In this document: positions 9,251 through 17,712 of the stretch, piece after piece
Numbering within the stretch: the first letter of the stretch is position 1
Layout of the letters: each line of letters opens with the position of its first letter
Assembly: GCF_913060805.1 (NCBI RefSeq)
Contig: NZ_CAJXTC010000021.1
Coordinates: 36,951 to 100,950 of the forward strand
DNA: 64,000 bases
Direction: 5' to 3'
Source: an uncultured Draconibacterium sp.
Lineage (GTDB): Bacteria > Bacteroidota > Bacteroidia > Bacteroidales > Prolixibacteraceae
The notes under the pieces: generated by a model
What the model was told of the DNA's origin: nothing
Databases searched by the model: none
What the model saw: the letters and a program-made list of their open reading frames with translations, nothing else
Position numbers and translations under genes: made by a program

Positions 9251-10183
9251 TTAGTCCTCTTCCTGATAAGTGTGTGCCTGGTAAATACTGGCATTCAGTT
9301 CAAAGCCGATCAGCAAAATCAACGACATTACATACATCAGAAAAAGGATGGCCAGTAACGTCCCGATGGAACCGTAAAGTTTGTTGTACTGGCTAAAGTT
9401 ATTCAGGTAATACGACATGGCTGCAAAACCGATAATACTCAGTACGGTTGCCAGTGTTCCTCCAGCCGAGATAAACCGCCACTTTGTTTTTTTTGCCGGC
9501 GCCATATAATACAGAAACGAGAAAGCAAAAAAGAAGATTGTGATGGTTATTATCCATTTTCCGGCAATCAGCAAATACACCAGAAACTTGTCTTGAATAA
9601 TGTCAATCCGGTCGAGGTAATTGATTAACATTTGCCCACCTGTTAACAAGGCAATTGCAACGGTAAGTGCCAGGGTAAAAACCACCAGCATTAGAGCTGC
9701 TGCCATATATTGGCTCCACCATTTTCGGCGGTTGATATTGTGCACCGTAGCATCAAAAGCACTCATCATCGATACAAAACCGTTAGTAGCAAAAATTAGG
9801 GCCATAACAAAGTTCAGCGACAATAAATCACCACGTGGTCGCATCACAATTTCGGTGATGGTTTCTTCTATTGTGGGCCACACACTTACAGGAACTATTT
9901 CCTGAATAATTACAAAAAGTTCATCCTGGAATCCACTGAGCGGAATCAGCGTGAAAAGGAAAATAATACCGGGAAATAAGGCAATAAAAAAGGAAAAAGC
10001 AATTCCTGATGCACGGGTTGTTATCGATCCGTCGACGATACTTCTCCAGAAAAACAACAAAACATCGTACAGGGGAACACCATCAAAAAGCGGGAGCGAA
10101 ATACGTTTGGCGTGTTCAACGGCTCTTTCGCTCAACTTTTTAATTCGCTTAAAAGTGATTTTTTCCGCTGCCATATCGGCCAT
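9251..10183 (-). CDS. YihY/BrkB family inner-membrane protein
   Basis: 310 residues with about six membrane helices. The family signature regions are present: SITTRASGIAFSFFIALFPGIIFLFTLIP and the C-terminal LYGSIGTLLAILFLMYVMSLILLIGFELNA. The family was once called ribonuclease BN but is now regarded as a transporter-like or envelope protein of uncertain function. The ATG at 10183-10181 overlaps the stop of the DUF4783 gene by one base (TAATG), which suggests translational coupling. Confidence 0.9.
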   Translation of the reverse strand: MADMAAEKITFKRIKKLSERAVEHAKRISLPLFDGVPLYDVLLFFWRSIVDGSITTRASGIAFSFFIALFPGIIFLFTLIPLSGFQDELFVIIQEIVPVSVWPTIEETITEIVMRPRGDLLSLNFVMALIFATNGFVSMMSAFDATVHNINRRKWWSQYMAAALMLVVFTLALTVAIALLTGGQMLINYLDRIDIIQDKFLVYLLIAGKWIITITIFFFAFSFLYYMAPAKKTKWRFISAGGTLATVLSIIGFAAMSYYLNNFSQYNKLYGSIGTLLAILFLMYVMSLILLIGFELNASIYQAHTYQEED

Positions 10184-10596
10184 TACTGTTGTTCAATTCG
10201 TAGTTGGTGAATGTATTGTTTGCCATCGTTTTGTTTCAGCAAAAAGTAAACCCTGAAATCGCCTTTTTCTGTTTTTAATTTCCCGATTACGTATTGCGCG
10301 TTCTCTTTTCCACTGTCGTGAATAATGCTAAAAGAATTTTCTTCCAGCGGGGGAAATTTATTGAAAAAGTTGGCCACAATTTGTTGGGCCTGGGCTTTGC
10401 TGTATACATTGTCGTTATCAAGTACTACCAGTTCTACGTTTTGGTTAAAATAAGAGGAAAGTGCTTTCGCATCTCCGGTTGCCAAACCAACATTAATTTC
10501 GTTCGGAACCTTTTTATCCTGAGGCGATTCAGCAGCGCCTGCCAGCAAACTGCAAAATATCAGGATAATTGAAAATATATGTTTAAAATTTTTCAT
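10183..10596 (-). CDS. DUF4783 family exported protein
   Basis: 137 residues. Residues 1-22 are a signal peptide (HIFSIILIFCSLLAGAAES). The mature part resembles the NTF2-like DUF4783 family of Bacteroidota: INVGLATGDAKALSSYFNQNVELVVLDNDNVYSKAQAQQIVANFF followed by beta strands ending DFRVYFLLKQNDGKQYIHQLRIEQQ. It is probably periplasmic, with no known reaction. It is the first gene of a two-gene minus-strand unit with the YihY gene. Confidence 0.85.
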   Translation of the reverse strand: MKNFKHIFSIILIFCSLLAGAAESPQDKKVPNEINVGLATGDAKALSSYFNQNVELVVLDNDNVYSKAQAQQIVANFFNKFPPLEENSFSIIHDSGKENAQYVIGKLKTEKGDFRVYFLLKQNDGKQYIHQLRIEQQ

Positions 10597-10937
10597 TCGT
10601 TTATAATTATATTTTTCAGCGGTAACTCATGTAACTCGCATAATCATACTTCTGTGTATTTCGCAACTTTTTATTATGCTCGTTTCATCATATTTTAATT
10701 CAGCATATGTGCTGCATAATAAGCAAAAACTATGCAAAAACACTTTTATACGCTTATTTTTACTGTAAATTTATAAAATTAAAAATCAATTGGGCGATTG
10801 TTGTAGAAACATAATTATATTTAATTCGCCTTCAGAGGATTATGTGTTGATGCCTTTTTGTCATCCGAAAAGTGTGAGAATTGGATAAAACCCCGGCGGT
10901 TTATGCATGATTTCTGTACAAAAACGATTTTAGCGAA
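10597..10937. other. Intergenic divergent promoter region
   Basis: This 341-base AT-rich stretch separates the divergent DUF4783 and rlmH genes and presumably holds both promoters. I see no open reading frame with a plausible start, no terminator and no exact TAnnTTTG element. A short imperfect palindrome (CAGCATATGTGCTG near 10701) is present but unremarkable. Confidence 0.5.
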
Positions 10938-11411
10938 ATGAAGATTACATTACTGGTTGTTGGTAAAACTGATGCGGCTTACATACGCGATGGGATAAAT
11001 GAATATTTAAAACGCCTGAAACACTACATCAGTTTCGATATGGAAGTTATCCCCGATATTAAAAAGGGAAAAAATACCAACCCGGAAATGCAGAAAAATA
11101 AGGAAGGCGAAATTATTCTTTCAAAACTGGCGCCGGGCAAAGAATTGCATTTGTTCGATGAGAAAGGGAAAATGTTCTCGTCGGTAGAGTTTTCGCGGTT
11201 TCTGGAGAAAAAAATGGTAAGCGGACCCAAAGAGCTGATTCTGGTGGTTGGTGGTCCTTACGGTTTTTCGGAAGAGGTGTATAAACGAGCCAGCTCGAAA
11301 ATTTCGCTATCGCGGTTAACATTTTCGCATCAAATGGTGCGATTGTTGTGTGTTGAGCAAGTATACAGAGCAATGACAATTTTAAAAGGCGAACCGTATC
11401 ATCATGAATAG
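10938..11411 (+). CDS. rlmH: 23S rRNA (pseudouridine(1915)-N3)-methyltransferase RlmH
   Basis: 157 residues, the standard RlmH length. The SPOUT-fold knot motifs are visible: LHLFDEKGKMFSSVEFS, LILVVGGPYGFSEEVY (S-adenosylmethionine loop) and the C-terminal SKISLSRLTFSHQMVRLLCVEQVYRAMTILKGEPYHHE. The enzyme methylates pseudouridine 1915 in helix 69 of 23S rRNA on the assembled 70S ribosome. The histidine kinase gene begins 3 nt after the stop, so the two are likely translated from one message. Confidence 0.97.
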   Translation: MKITLLVVGKTDAAYIRDGINEYLKRLKHYISFDMEVIPDIKKGKNTNPEMQKNKEGEIILSKLAPGKELHLFDEKGKMFSSVEFSRFLEKKMVSGPKELILVVGGPYGFSEEVYKRASSKISLSRLTFSHQMVRLLCVEQVYRAMTILKGEPYHHE

Positions 11412-11414
11412 CTA

Positions 11415-14400
11415 ATGTTGGTTAAACTAAATAAATATACATACCTCATTTTGGCCATCGGTATTTTGGTTGTGGCTGCCATTATCGAAAATGGTTTGCT
11501 CCGGCGAAATCCGGAAACCAAACTTATCGACGATTTTCAAACGCAGTTGCTGGCAAACGAAACCGAACTTCAGAATAAGCTGCAGGAAATTAAACAGGTA
11601 CTGCTTGAAGATGAACTGGATGAGGATATCAGCGAATTTTTTAGCCGCGATGAAACACTGATCCGCGAAACCGGATTTGGTGCGATGGTTTTTAAAAATA
11701 AGGAGCTGTTTTTTTGGTCCGACCGCGGAATTACTTTCTACGACAGGCTGGAAGATTTGCCAAAAACCAGTGGTCTGGTGCAATTGCCAAACGGCTATTA
11801 CCTGGTCGACACACTGAATGTAGGCGAGTATACAGCTGCCGTTTTTCATTTAATAAAACGCAATTACACCTACGAAAACAAGTACCTGCAAAATAATTTC
11901 TTTAAAAGTTACAGGCTCCCCAGCGATTATATTATTCGAACCAAAAAGTACACCCGGGGTTACGACATTGTCGATTTGAAAGGCGATTACCTTTTCACTC
12001 TTTTGCCCTACGGAAATTATTTGTGTACCACTAATCAGCTGTATTTTCCCGGTGCCATTTATTTTATCGGGCTTATTTTACTGCTGTTTTATTTCCGAAA
12101 AGAATTTGTAGAGAGCGATGCGGCCTTCTTTCTGAAACTGGTTTCGCTGGGTGTGGCGCTGTTTGTGGTGTATTGGATTCACCTAATTTTTCAGGTGCCC
12201 AAAGTGTTCTTCCATCTCAAATTTTTTAGTCCCGATTATTTTGCCATAAACGACTGGTTGCCATCGCTGGGCGATTATTTTTTGTTGGCCATATTTTTCC
12301 TGTTCTGGATTTACAATTTCGCTATCGATTTGAATATTCCGGATTTGCAGAAAAACTCGGGTTTGCCGCGAAAAATTATCATTACCCTGCTTTTGATTTT
12401 TAACGCCAGCCTGTATTTGATGGTCGATAATTTGGTAAAAGAACTCATCTATAATTCAACTGTTTCGTTTGCGCTGAACAAGATTATCGACATCTCTCCA
12501 CAAAGTATTTTGGGGATTTTTGCAGTAAGTTTGCTATTGTTGGGTGTCGTTTTTTTTACCATCAGGGTAAACGAAAAAACGCTGAAGAATTTTAAACTCC
12601 ACCAACTGGTTTTATTAACGCTGGCAATTAGTTTATTTTTTGCCGGAGTACAATACCTTGCCGTACAAAATGTATCTATTTACGCCTTGTTGCTCTTTAT
12701 TATTTGCGTTATACTTTCTTCGCTGGTAACGCGGCACTACCTGCAAACCTTTACTTTAAGTTATCTGATTATTTATGTGGCGGTGGTTTCGGTTTATTCG
12801 TTGGTTGTTATTAACCGCACCATCAGCAAAAAGGATAAAGAACAACAGAAATTGTTGGCTGTAACTCTGGTTGCTGAGCGCGATCCGGCTGCCGAAGTTT
12901 TTATGACCGAGATACAATACCAGCTTACAGAAGATGGGGCCATAAAAAGTTTGTTAAACCAGAACCGTGATGAAGATGCAGTTGAATATATCCGGCAATC
13001 GTATTTCAATACCTATTTCAGAAAATACCTGCTGAATATTTATGTGTGCCACAGTAACGATAATTTGATTATTCAGCCCGATGATCGTGAAGTTTCGTGC
13101 AGGCCGTTTATGGATGATCAGATTGAGGCGCAGGGTTTACAAATTCCGGGTACCAATTTTTATTTTATGGATAATATGAACGGACGGATTTCGTACACCG
13201 GTCGTTGGGATTATCCTAAGGTTGACGGAGGAAGAGGCGTTACCATTTATATCGATCTGGATTCGGATTTGTTGTTTGAAGGAATTGGTTTCCCGGAGTT
13301 GCTGATCGACAAATCGATGGCTCGGTCTGATATTTACCGCAAATTCAATTATGCCAAATATTATGCCGGCGAGCTTACCGATAAATACGGTGATTACAAC
13401 TACAACTACAACGGGCATGTTTACCTGAAATCTGATGACGAGTTTTCATTTCTTCGTCAGGATAAATACGAGCACCTGGTTTACCACACCAGCCAGCAGA
13501 ATTATGTAGTGGTTTCCAGAGAGTTGCTTACGCCGATCGATTACCTGATTTCTTTCCCGTATTTATTTGTGTTCTATTTTCTTACGCTGCTGGTTGTGCT
13601 TATAATAATCAATCAGTCGATTCGGGAGAAAAGGGTATTTTTCGATCTGAAATTTAAGATTCAGGCGGCTATCATTTCCATCGTTTTTATTTCGTTAATG
13701 GTTGTTGCCGGGGTAACGCTTTTTTATAATATTAAAGAATACCGGCAGAAACACCAGGACGATTTGAACGAGAAAATGAAATCGATTTCAGAAGAAATTG
13801 ATATGCGCCTGACCGATAAACGAGAAATTACACCGGATCTGGAAGAGTGGATGCGCGAGGAGCTGGCGAAGCTCTCGAACATTTTCCGAACAGATATTAA
13901 TATTTACGGAACCGATGGGCGGCTTATTGCTTCATCGCGTTCCGAGATTTATGCGCGGGGACTTGTATCGTCGCGAATAAATGCACGTGCCAATTACGAA
14001 GTTTATCAGAATTACTCCATCAGCTATTTTCAGCCCGAAAATATTGGCCGGCTTTCGTATTTGTCAGCATACCGTCCAATTATCAATAATTACGGCGATT
14101 ATCTGGGTGTGATTAATCTGCCATATTTTATCCGGCAGGATAACTACAGCCAGGAGATTTCCACCTTTATTGTGGCTTTCATCAACCTCTACGTTCTGCT
14201 GTTTTTGGCCAGTATTATTGCGGCCGTTTTTATTGCTAACCAGATTACACGTCCGCTGGTTGTTATTCAGGAGAACCTGCAAAAAATGCAGCTGGGTAAA
14301 CGCAACGAGCCCATTCAGTACAATCGGAAAGACGAAATTGGTAGCCTGGTTCGGGAATACAATAAAAAGGTTGATGAACTGGCGGTGAGTGCCGATTTGC

Positions 14401-15089
14401 TGGCACGTTCGGAACGGGAATCGGCGTGGCGCGAAATGGCCAAACAAATTGCACACGAGATTAAAAATCCTCTTACACCAATGAAACTGAACATTCAGTA
14501 TTTGCAGCGTGCCAAGGGGAAAAACGAAGAATACAACGAGTTTTTAGATCGGGTGACCTCAACGCTTATCGAGCAGATCGACAACCTTTCGAATATTGCT
14601 ACCGAGTTCTCGAACTTTGCCAAAATTCCAACGGCCCGTAACCAGGTATTCTGTTTGGCCGAGCAGCTGAAAAAATCGATTGATCTGTATGAAACGCACA
14701 GTGAAATCGACATTAAATTTGATTCGAACGGCTACGAAAATCTTGAAGTAAATGCCGACAGAGAGCAGTTGTCGCGGGCAATTATAAATCTGATCCGAAA
14801 TGCCATTCAGGCCATTCCCGAAGGGCGGAAAGGAAGGATTAAAATCAGGCTCGACCGACGCCAGCACATGGCTGTAATTTCGGTGCAAGACAACGGTTCG
14901 GGTATTGATGCCGAGTTGCGCGATAAATTGTTTAGCCCAAGTTTTACCACTAAAACAAGTGGTATGGGATTGGGACTTTCGATTGTAAAGAATATCGTTG
15001 AAAATTTTGCCGGCAAAATCTGGTTCGAAACCGAGATGGGAAAAGGCACCACTTTTTACCTCGAAATTCCGGTGTACGAGGAAACATAG
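11415..15089 (+). CDS. Large multi-pass sensor histidine kinase (NtrY-like C-terminus)
   Basis: 1224 residues. An N-terminal helix (about 8-25) precedes an extracytoplasmic segment, then about eight membrane helices (212-470), a second extracytoplasmic region, two more helices (about 695-770), a Cache-like loop and a last helix near 915-940. A HAMP domain (NQITRPLVVIQENLQKMQLG) leads to the HisKA phosphoacceptor His1014 (AHEIKNPLTPMKL), an N box (NLIRNAIQAI), and G boxes (DNGSGI, GMGLGLSIVKNI). It autophosphorylates on sensing an unknown envelope signal. No response regulator gene is adjacent, so it is an orphan. Two sensory regions and a transporter-like helix bundle make it unusual in size. 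Confidence 0.9.
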   Translation: MLVKLNKYTYLILAIGILVVAAIIENGLLRRNPETKLIDDFQTQLLANETELQNKLQEIKQVLLEDELDEDISEFFSRDETLIRETGFGAMVFKNKELFFWSDRGITFYDRLEDLPKTSGLVQLPNGYYLVDTLNVGEYTAAVFHLIKRNYTYENKYLQNNFFKSYRLPSDYIIRTKKYTRGYDIVDLKGDYLFTLLPYGNYLCTTNQLYFPGAIYFIGLILLLFYFRKEFVESDAAFFLKLVSLGVALFVVYWIHLIFQVPKVFFHLKFFSPDYFAINDWLPSLGDYFLLAIFFLFWIYNFAIDLNIPDLQKNSGLPRKIIITLLLIFNASLYLMVDNLVKELIYNSTVSFALNKIIDISPQSILGIFAVSLLLLGVVFFTIRVNEKTLKNFKLHQLVLLTLAISLFFAGVQYLAVQNVSIYALLLFIICVILSSLVTRHYLQTFTLSYLIIYVAVVSVYSLVVINRTISKKDKEQQKLLAVTLVAERDPAAEVFMTEIQYQLTEDGAIKSLLNQNRDEDAVEYIRQSYFNTYFRKYLLNIYVCHSNDNLIIQPDDREVSCRPFMDDQIEAQGLQIPGTNFYFMDNMNGRISYTGRWDYPKVDGGRGVTIYIDLDSDLLFEGIGFPELLIDKSMARSDIYRKFNYAKYYAGELTDKYGDYNYNYNGHVYLKSDDEFSFLRQDKYEHLVYHTSQQNYVVVSRELLTPIDYLISFPYLFVFYFLTLLVVLIIINQSIREKRVFFDLKFKIQAAIISIVFISLMVVAGVTLFYNIKEYRQKHQDDLNEKMKSISEEIDMRLTDKREITPDLEEWMREELAKLSNIFRTDINIYGTDGRLIASSRSEIYARGLVSSRINARANYEVYQNYSISYFQPENIGRLSYLSAYRPIINNYGDYLGVINLPYFIRQDNYSQEISTFIVAFINLYVLLFLASIIAAVFIANQITRPLVVIQENLQKMQLGKRNEPIQYNRKDEIGSLVREYNKKVDELAVSADLLARSERESAWREMAKQIAHEIKNPLTPMKLNIQYLQRAKGKNEEYNEFLDRVTSTLIEQIDNLSNIATEFSNFAKIPTARNQVFCLAEQLKKSIDLYETHSEIDIKFDSNGYENLEVNADREQLSRAIINLIRNAIQAIPEGRKGRIKIRLDRRQHMAVISVQDNGSGIDAELRDKLFSPSFTTKTSGMGLGLSIVKNIVENFAGKIWFETEMGKGTTFYLEIPVYEET

Positions 15090-15111
15090 AAAAATTAAAA
15101 ACAAGAAAAAC

Positions 15112-15510
15112 ATGGTTCCATTATCGTTTAAAGAAATAACCGAACGACTAAGAATAATTGAATTCCCCAAAATCGATGTGGTAATTGGCATTGGCACCGG
15201 CGGCGTTCCGGCAGCAACAATGGTGGCTTATCATCTTGATGCCGAGCTTTTGGTGATGACCCTGAATTATCGCGATGAAGAAAATAATCCGCGCTTCAAC
15301 GAACCTAAAGTGCTGGAAAAAGCCAACTGGGATTTGGAAGGGAAGCGCATTTTGCTGGTCGACGATGTATCGGTATCGGGAAAAACCATGGAGGCTGCAC
15401 TTCAGCAGCTAAAAGGTTTGCATGTAAAAACCTGCGCCATGAAAGGAAGAGCCGATTATGTGCTGTTTCCCGAAATTAAAGATTGTGTAAAATGGCCATG
15501 GAAACCTTAA
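15112..15510 (+). CDS. Phosphoribosyltransferase domain protein
   Basis: 132 residues from the ATG at 15112. The open frame extends back to 14998, inside the kinase gene, but those residues are not family-like. The type I PRTase fold is recognisable by VVIGIGTGGVPAATMVA and the PRPP-binding loop ILLVDDVSVSGKTMEAAL. The enzyme class transfers a phosphoribosyl group to or from a base; the base cannot be told and the protein is short, lacking a large hood. It lies 22 nt after the histidine kinase stop, apparently in the same transcription unit. Confidence 0.82.
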   Translation: MVPLSFKEITERLRIIEFPKIDVVIGIGTGGVPAATMVAYHLDAELLVMTLNYRDEENNPRFNEPKVLEKANWDLEGKRILLVDDVSVSGKTMEAALQQLKGLHVKTCAMKGRADYVLFPEIKDCVKWPWKP

Positions 15511-15533
15511 TCTGGCTGAAATTGAAACTTGAA

Positions 15534-16004
15534 ATGAAGTACTCAAAATATTTGATTGTGTGTTGTTTGGTGTGGATGGTTGCGTGTACAACTCCATCAT
15601 CAAAAGAAGATTACCTCAATCGGTTTGAACGTTTTGTTAAGCGGGTAGACAATAATCATGATAAATACGGTAGGAAAGACTGGGAGTGGGCCGATGAAAA
15701 ATTTGAAAGGTACAATTCGGAGTGGTACCTCGAATATCGCGACGATTTTACGGTTGAAGATCAGATAAAAATTAAAGGGCTGATTATTAAATATCACGCG
15801 CTAAAAAATAAAGAAAGTATTGGCGATATGCTTCGCGATCTGTTTAAAGATGACGTAAATAAGATTGGTGATAAAATACAGAAATACATTGATGAAGATT
15901 TTGAAGAGGATCGGGATAAAATAATTGATGGCGCTTTTGAAATTGGCGATTCGGCCGTGAAGGTTATGGAAGATGCTGTGCGGAAGCTGGATGAGTCTTT
16001 TTAG
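15534..16004 (+). CDS. Lipoprotein, DUF6565-like
   Basis: 156 residues from the ATG at 15534; an earlier in-frame ATG at 15483 overlaps the preceding gene and would disrupt the signal peptide. Residues 1-19 are a lipoprotein signal ending in MVAC, so Cys19 should be lipidated. The mature protein is highly charged and helical (RFERFVKRVDNNHDKYGRKDWEWADEKFERYNSEWY), resembling small Bacteroidota lipoproteins of the DUF6565 type; that assignment is tentative. The tail has amphipathic repeats (DRDKIIDGAFEIGDSAVKVMEDAVRKL). Convergent with the DUF6268 gene, with only 10 nt between stops and no clear terminator. Confidence 0.75.
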   Translation: MKYSKYLIVCCLVWMVACTTPSSKEDYLNRFERFVKRVDNNHDKYGRKDWEWADEKFERYNSEWYLEYRDDFTVEDQIKIKGLIIKYHALKNKESIGDMLRDLFKDDVNKIGDKIQKYIDEDFEEDRDKIIDGAFEIGDSAVKVMEDAVRKLDESF

Positions 16005-16014
16005 TCTCTAATGT

Positions 16015-17058
16015 TTATTCAATACAACGATCCATTAAATCTCGGGGAACCGACAGGAATAAAGCAACGCTGGCATAAGGAGCGCCTGAAACAGTAGACT
16101 TGATCAGGTAGTCGGTATCCGGGCGGGGCAATGTGCTCCCCGGTTTAAAGTTCGATTCGGTAACGTTGAAATTGATATTGTTTGAGTAGCCAAATTTCGC
16201 CTCAAAACCAACCCATTTATTTATTTGTGTAATAATTCCAACCGTAGCATCAATGGTAGATTGACGCAGCTGAATACTTTCGGTTTCATTTAAAATAGTA
16301 TCGTCAACACGCACCGTGTAACTGGTTCCCGAAATCTCGGCATCGCAAACTACATAAAATCTTTTGTTGATTTGTTTCCAGGCCTTAAAACCTTGCGGCA
16401 AAAGTAAATCCAAACCAATACCGTTTGCAAAACGTTTTGAGTAGTTAAAAACCGGGTAAATGGCCGGATCGCCAAAAGTATAGCCAAAATAAGCGCCGAA
16501 AGCATAATAGGTGTTCAGGTCTTTTCGGGTGGCATAACCAATCGCAAGCGATGATTTTAGCAAGTCGCCAAAAGAAAAGTATTTGTTGTTGTGAATATGA
16601 AAATCGCCTGCCAGACTCCAGTCGGTTTGCACAACCAGCGAGTGATTATCGTACAAATGAAACATCCCTTTCAGGTCAAAACCCAAACGCCGCAAGCCTC
16701 TGTCATTCAGTCCAACGTACATGGGGTAGTCGCCGGGTTTTATGTCCTCAAAGTAAAACTGCTCGTTTACGTAGCGAAATCCACCGGTTAGTTTTACCCG
16801 CTGTTTATTCAAAATCGGGAATTTTAAACGTGCAGTAACGGTTCTGTTTCCTGTAATTTCTGCCGAGCCGTCGCCAATTTGCGGAATCTCCGAAGTGGAT
16901 GAAATATTGTACTGAAAAGGGCCTTCCATTTTTAGGTACAGAAAACGTGTAGGCAAATTGTTTTCAAAATAAGGCGTCCAGTCTTCGCGCGAAAGGGTGT
17001 CCTGCGCAAATCCTGCCATCGAAATAAAAACGAGTATGAGTCCTAAAAAATATTTCAC
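16015..17058 (-). CDS. DUF6268-like outer-membrane beta-barrel protein
   Basis: 347 residues from GTG 17058, which gives a clean signal peptide (KYFLGLILVFISMAGFAQ). An in-frame TTG at 17085 adjoining the upstream stop is the alternative and would add nine residues. The mature protein is a run of alternating amphipathic strands (LKMEGPFQYNIS, VTARLKFPILNKQRVKLTGGFRYV, AFGAYFGYTFGDPAIYPVFNYSKRF), typical of DUF6268 porin-like barrels. Function is unknown. It is the last gene of a minus-strand cluster with an exported phosphatase and a BamA-like fusion. Confidence 0.8.
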   Translation of the reverse strand: MKYFLGLILVFISMAGFAQDTLSREDWTPYFENNLPTRFLYLKMEGPFQYNISSTSEIPQIGDGSAEITGNRTVTARLKFPILNKQRVKLTGGFRYVNEQFYFEDIKPGDYPMYVGLNDRGLRRLGFDLKGMFHLYDNHSLVVQTDWSLAGDFHIHNNKYFSFGDLLKSSLAIGYATRKDLNTYYAFGAYFGYTFGDPAIYPVFNYSKRFANGIGLDLLLPQGFKAWKQINKRFYVVCDAEISGTSYTVRVDDTILNETESIQLRQSTIDATVGIITQINKWVGFEAKFGYSNNINFNVTESNFKPGSTLPRPDTDYLIKSTVSGAPYASVALFLSVPRDLMDRCIE

Positions 17059-17085
17059 AAGCCTATTAACGTACAATTGATACAA

Positions 17086-17712
17086 TTATTTTCTTAAAAC
17101 GGTGGCGCCCAGGTTTTTTTTGCCATTATTTTGGATCACCTGCCAGCCGCGCTTTTCCAGTTCTTTAGAAATGTTTCGGTTTATAAATCCATGTGTTACC
17201 AAAATAACCTGTTTGTTTTGCTCCGCTTTTCGTTCAATAAACGAACAAACATCGTCAACACGCTCACGTGCTTCCTGAAACGATTCCGTCCCCGGTTTTT
17301 CGAGCCCCATTAACCACGTTGTTCTCGATATGGAAGTCCAGGCTTTAAAAGGCAAATACAGGGGGAGCCAAACCATGTGCATCTCAAATTCGTTGAGTTC
17401 CTGCAATGAGACGATTGTTGCCGAATCGCCAAAAAGTTTTAACCCGGTTGCAATCGAACGCGACAAACCACTAACATAAACCGTGTCGGTTATACGTTCC
17501 GGAACTTTGCTCAGTACCGTATCCGGATCGAACTGACTGATCGGAGCAGTGTCGTAAGCATCGCGCATTTTTGAAGCTTTTTTGGCACCCATCCAGCCAT
17601 GGCGCTCCAGTTTTACCGAGGCATGCCGAATCAAAATCACTTCCTGTGCCACCGATTTTTGCACGCATAAAATGATTCCGAGAAAAAATATGAGTTGGGT
17701 AAGTATCTTCAA
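17086..17712 (-). CDS. Exported histidine phosphatase superfamily protein
   Basis: 208 residues. The start is TTG at 17712, and TTGA fuses it with the stop of the upstream gene; any later start would remove the signal peptide (LIFFLGIILCVQKSVAQ). The branch-1 signature reads LIRHASV (RHA rather than RHG), so the phosphoacceptor His is kept. The second Arg (SGLSRSIATG), the acid Glu region (ELNEFEMHMV) and the second His (VTHGFINR) are all present, which suggests an active periplasmic phosphatase. Substrate unknown. Translational coupling to the large fusion protein implies a shared pathway. Confidence 0.82.
   Translation of the reverse strand: MKILTQLIFFLGIILCVQKSVAQEVILIRHASVKLERHGWMGAKKASKMRDAYDTAPISQFDPDTVLSKVPERITDTVYVSGLSRSIATGLKLFGDSATIVSLQELNEFEMHMVWLPLYLPFKAWTSISRTTWLMGLEKPGTESFQEARERVDDVCSFIERKAEQNKQVILVTHGFINRNISKELEKRGWQVIQNNGKKNLGATVLRK

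Noticed and set aside
14559..15197. 212-codon minus-strand frame opposite the kinase end
   Set aside because: Antisense to the conserved ATPase domain of the histidine kinase and the phosphoribosyltransferase start.
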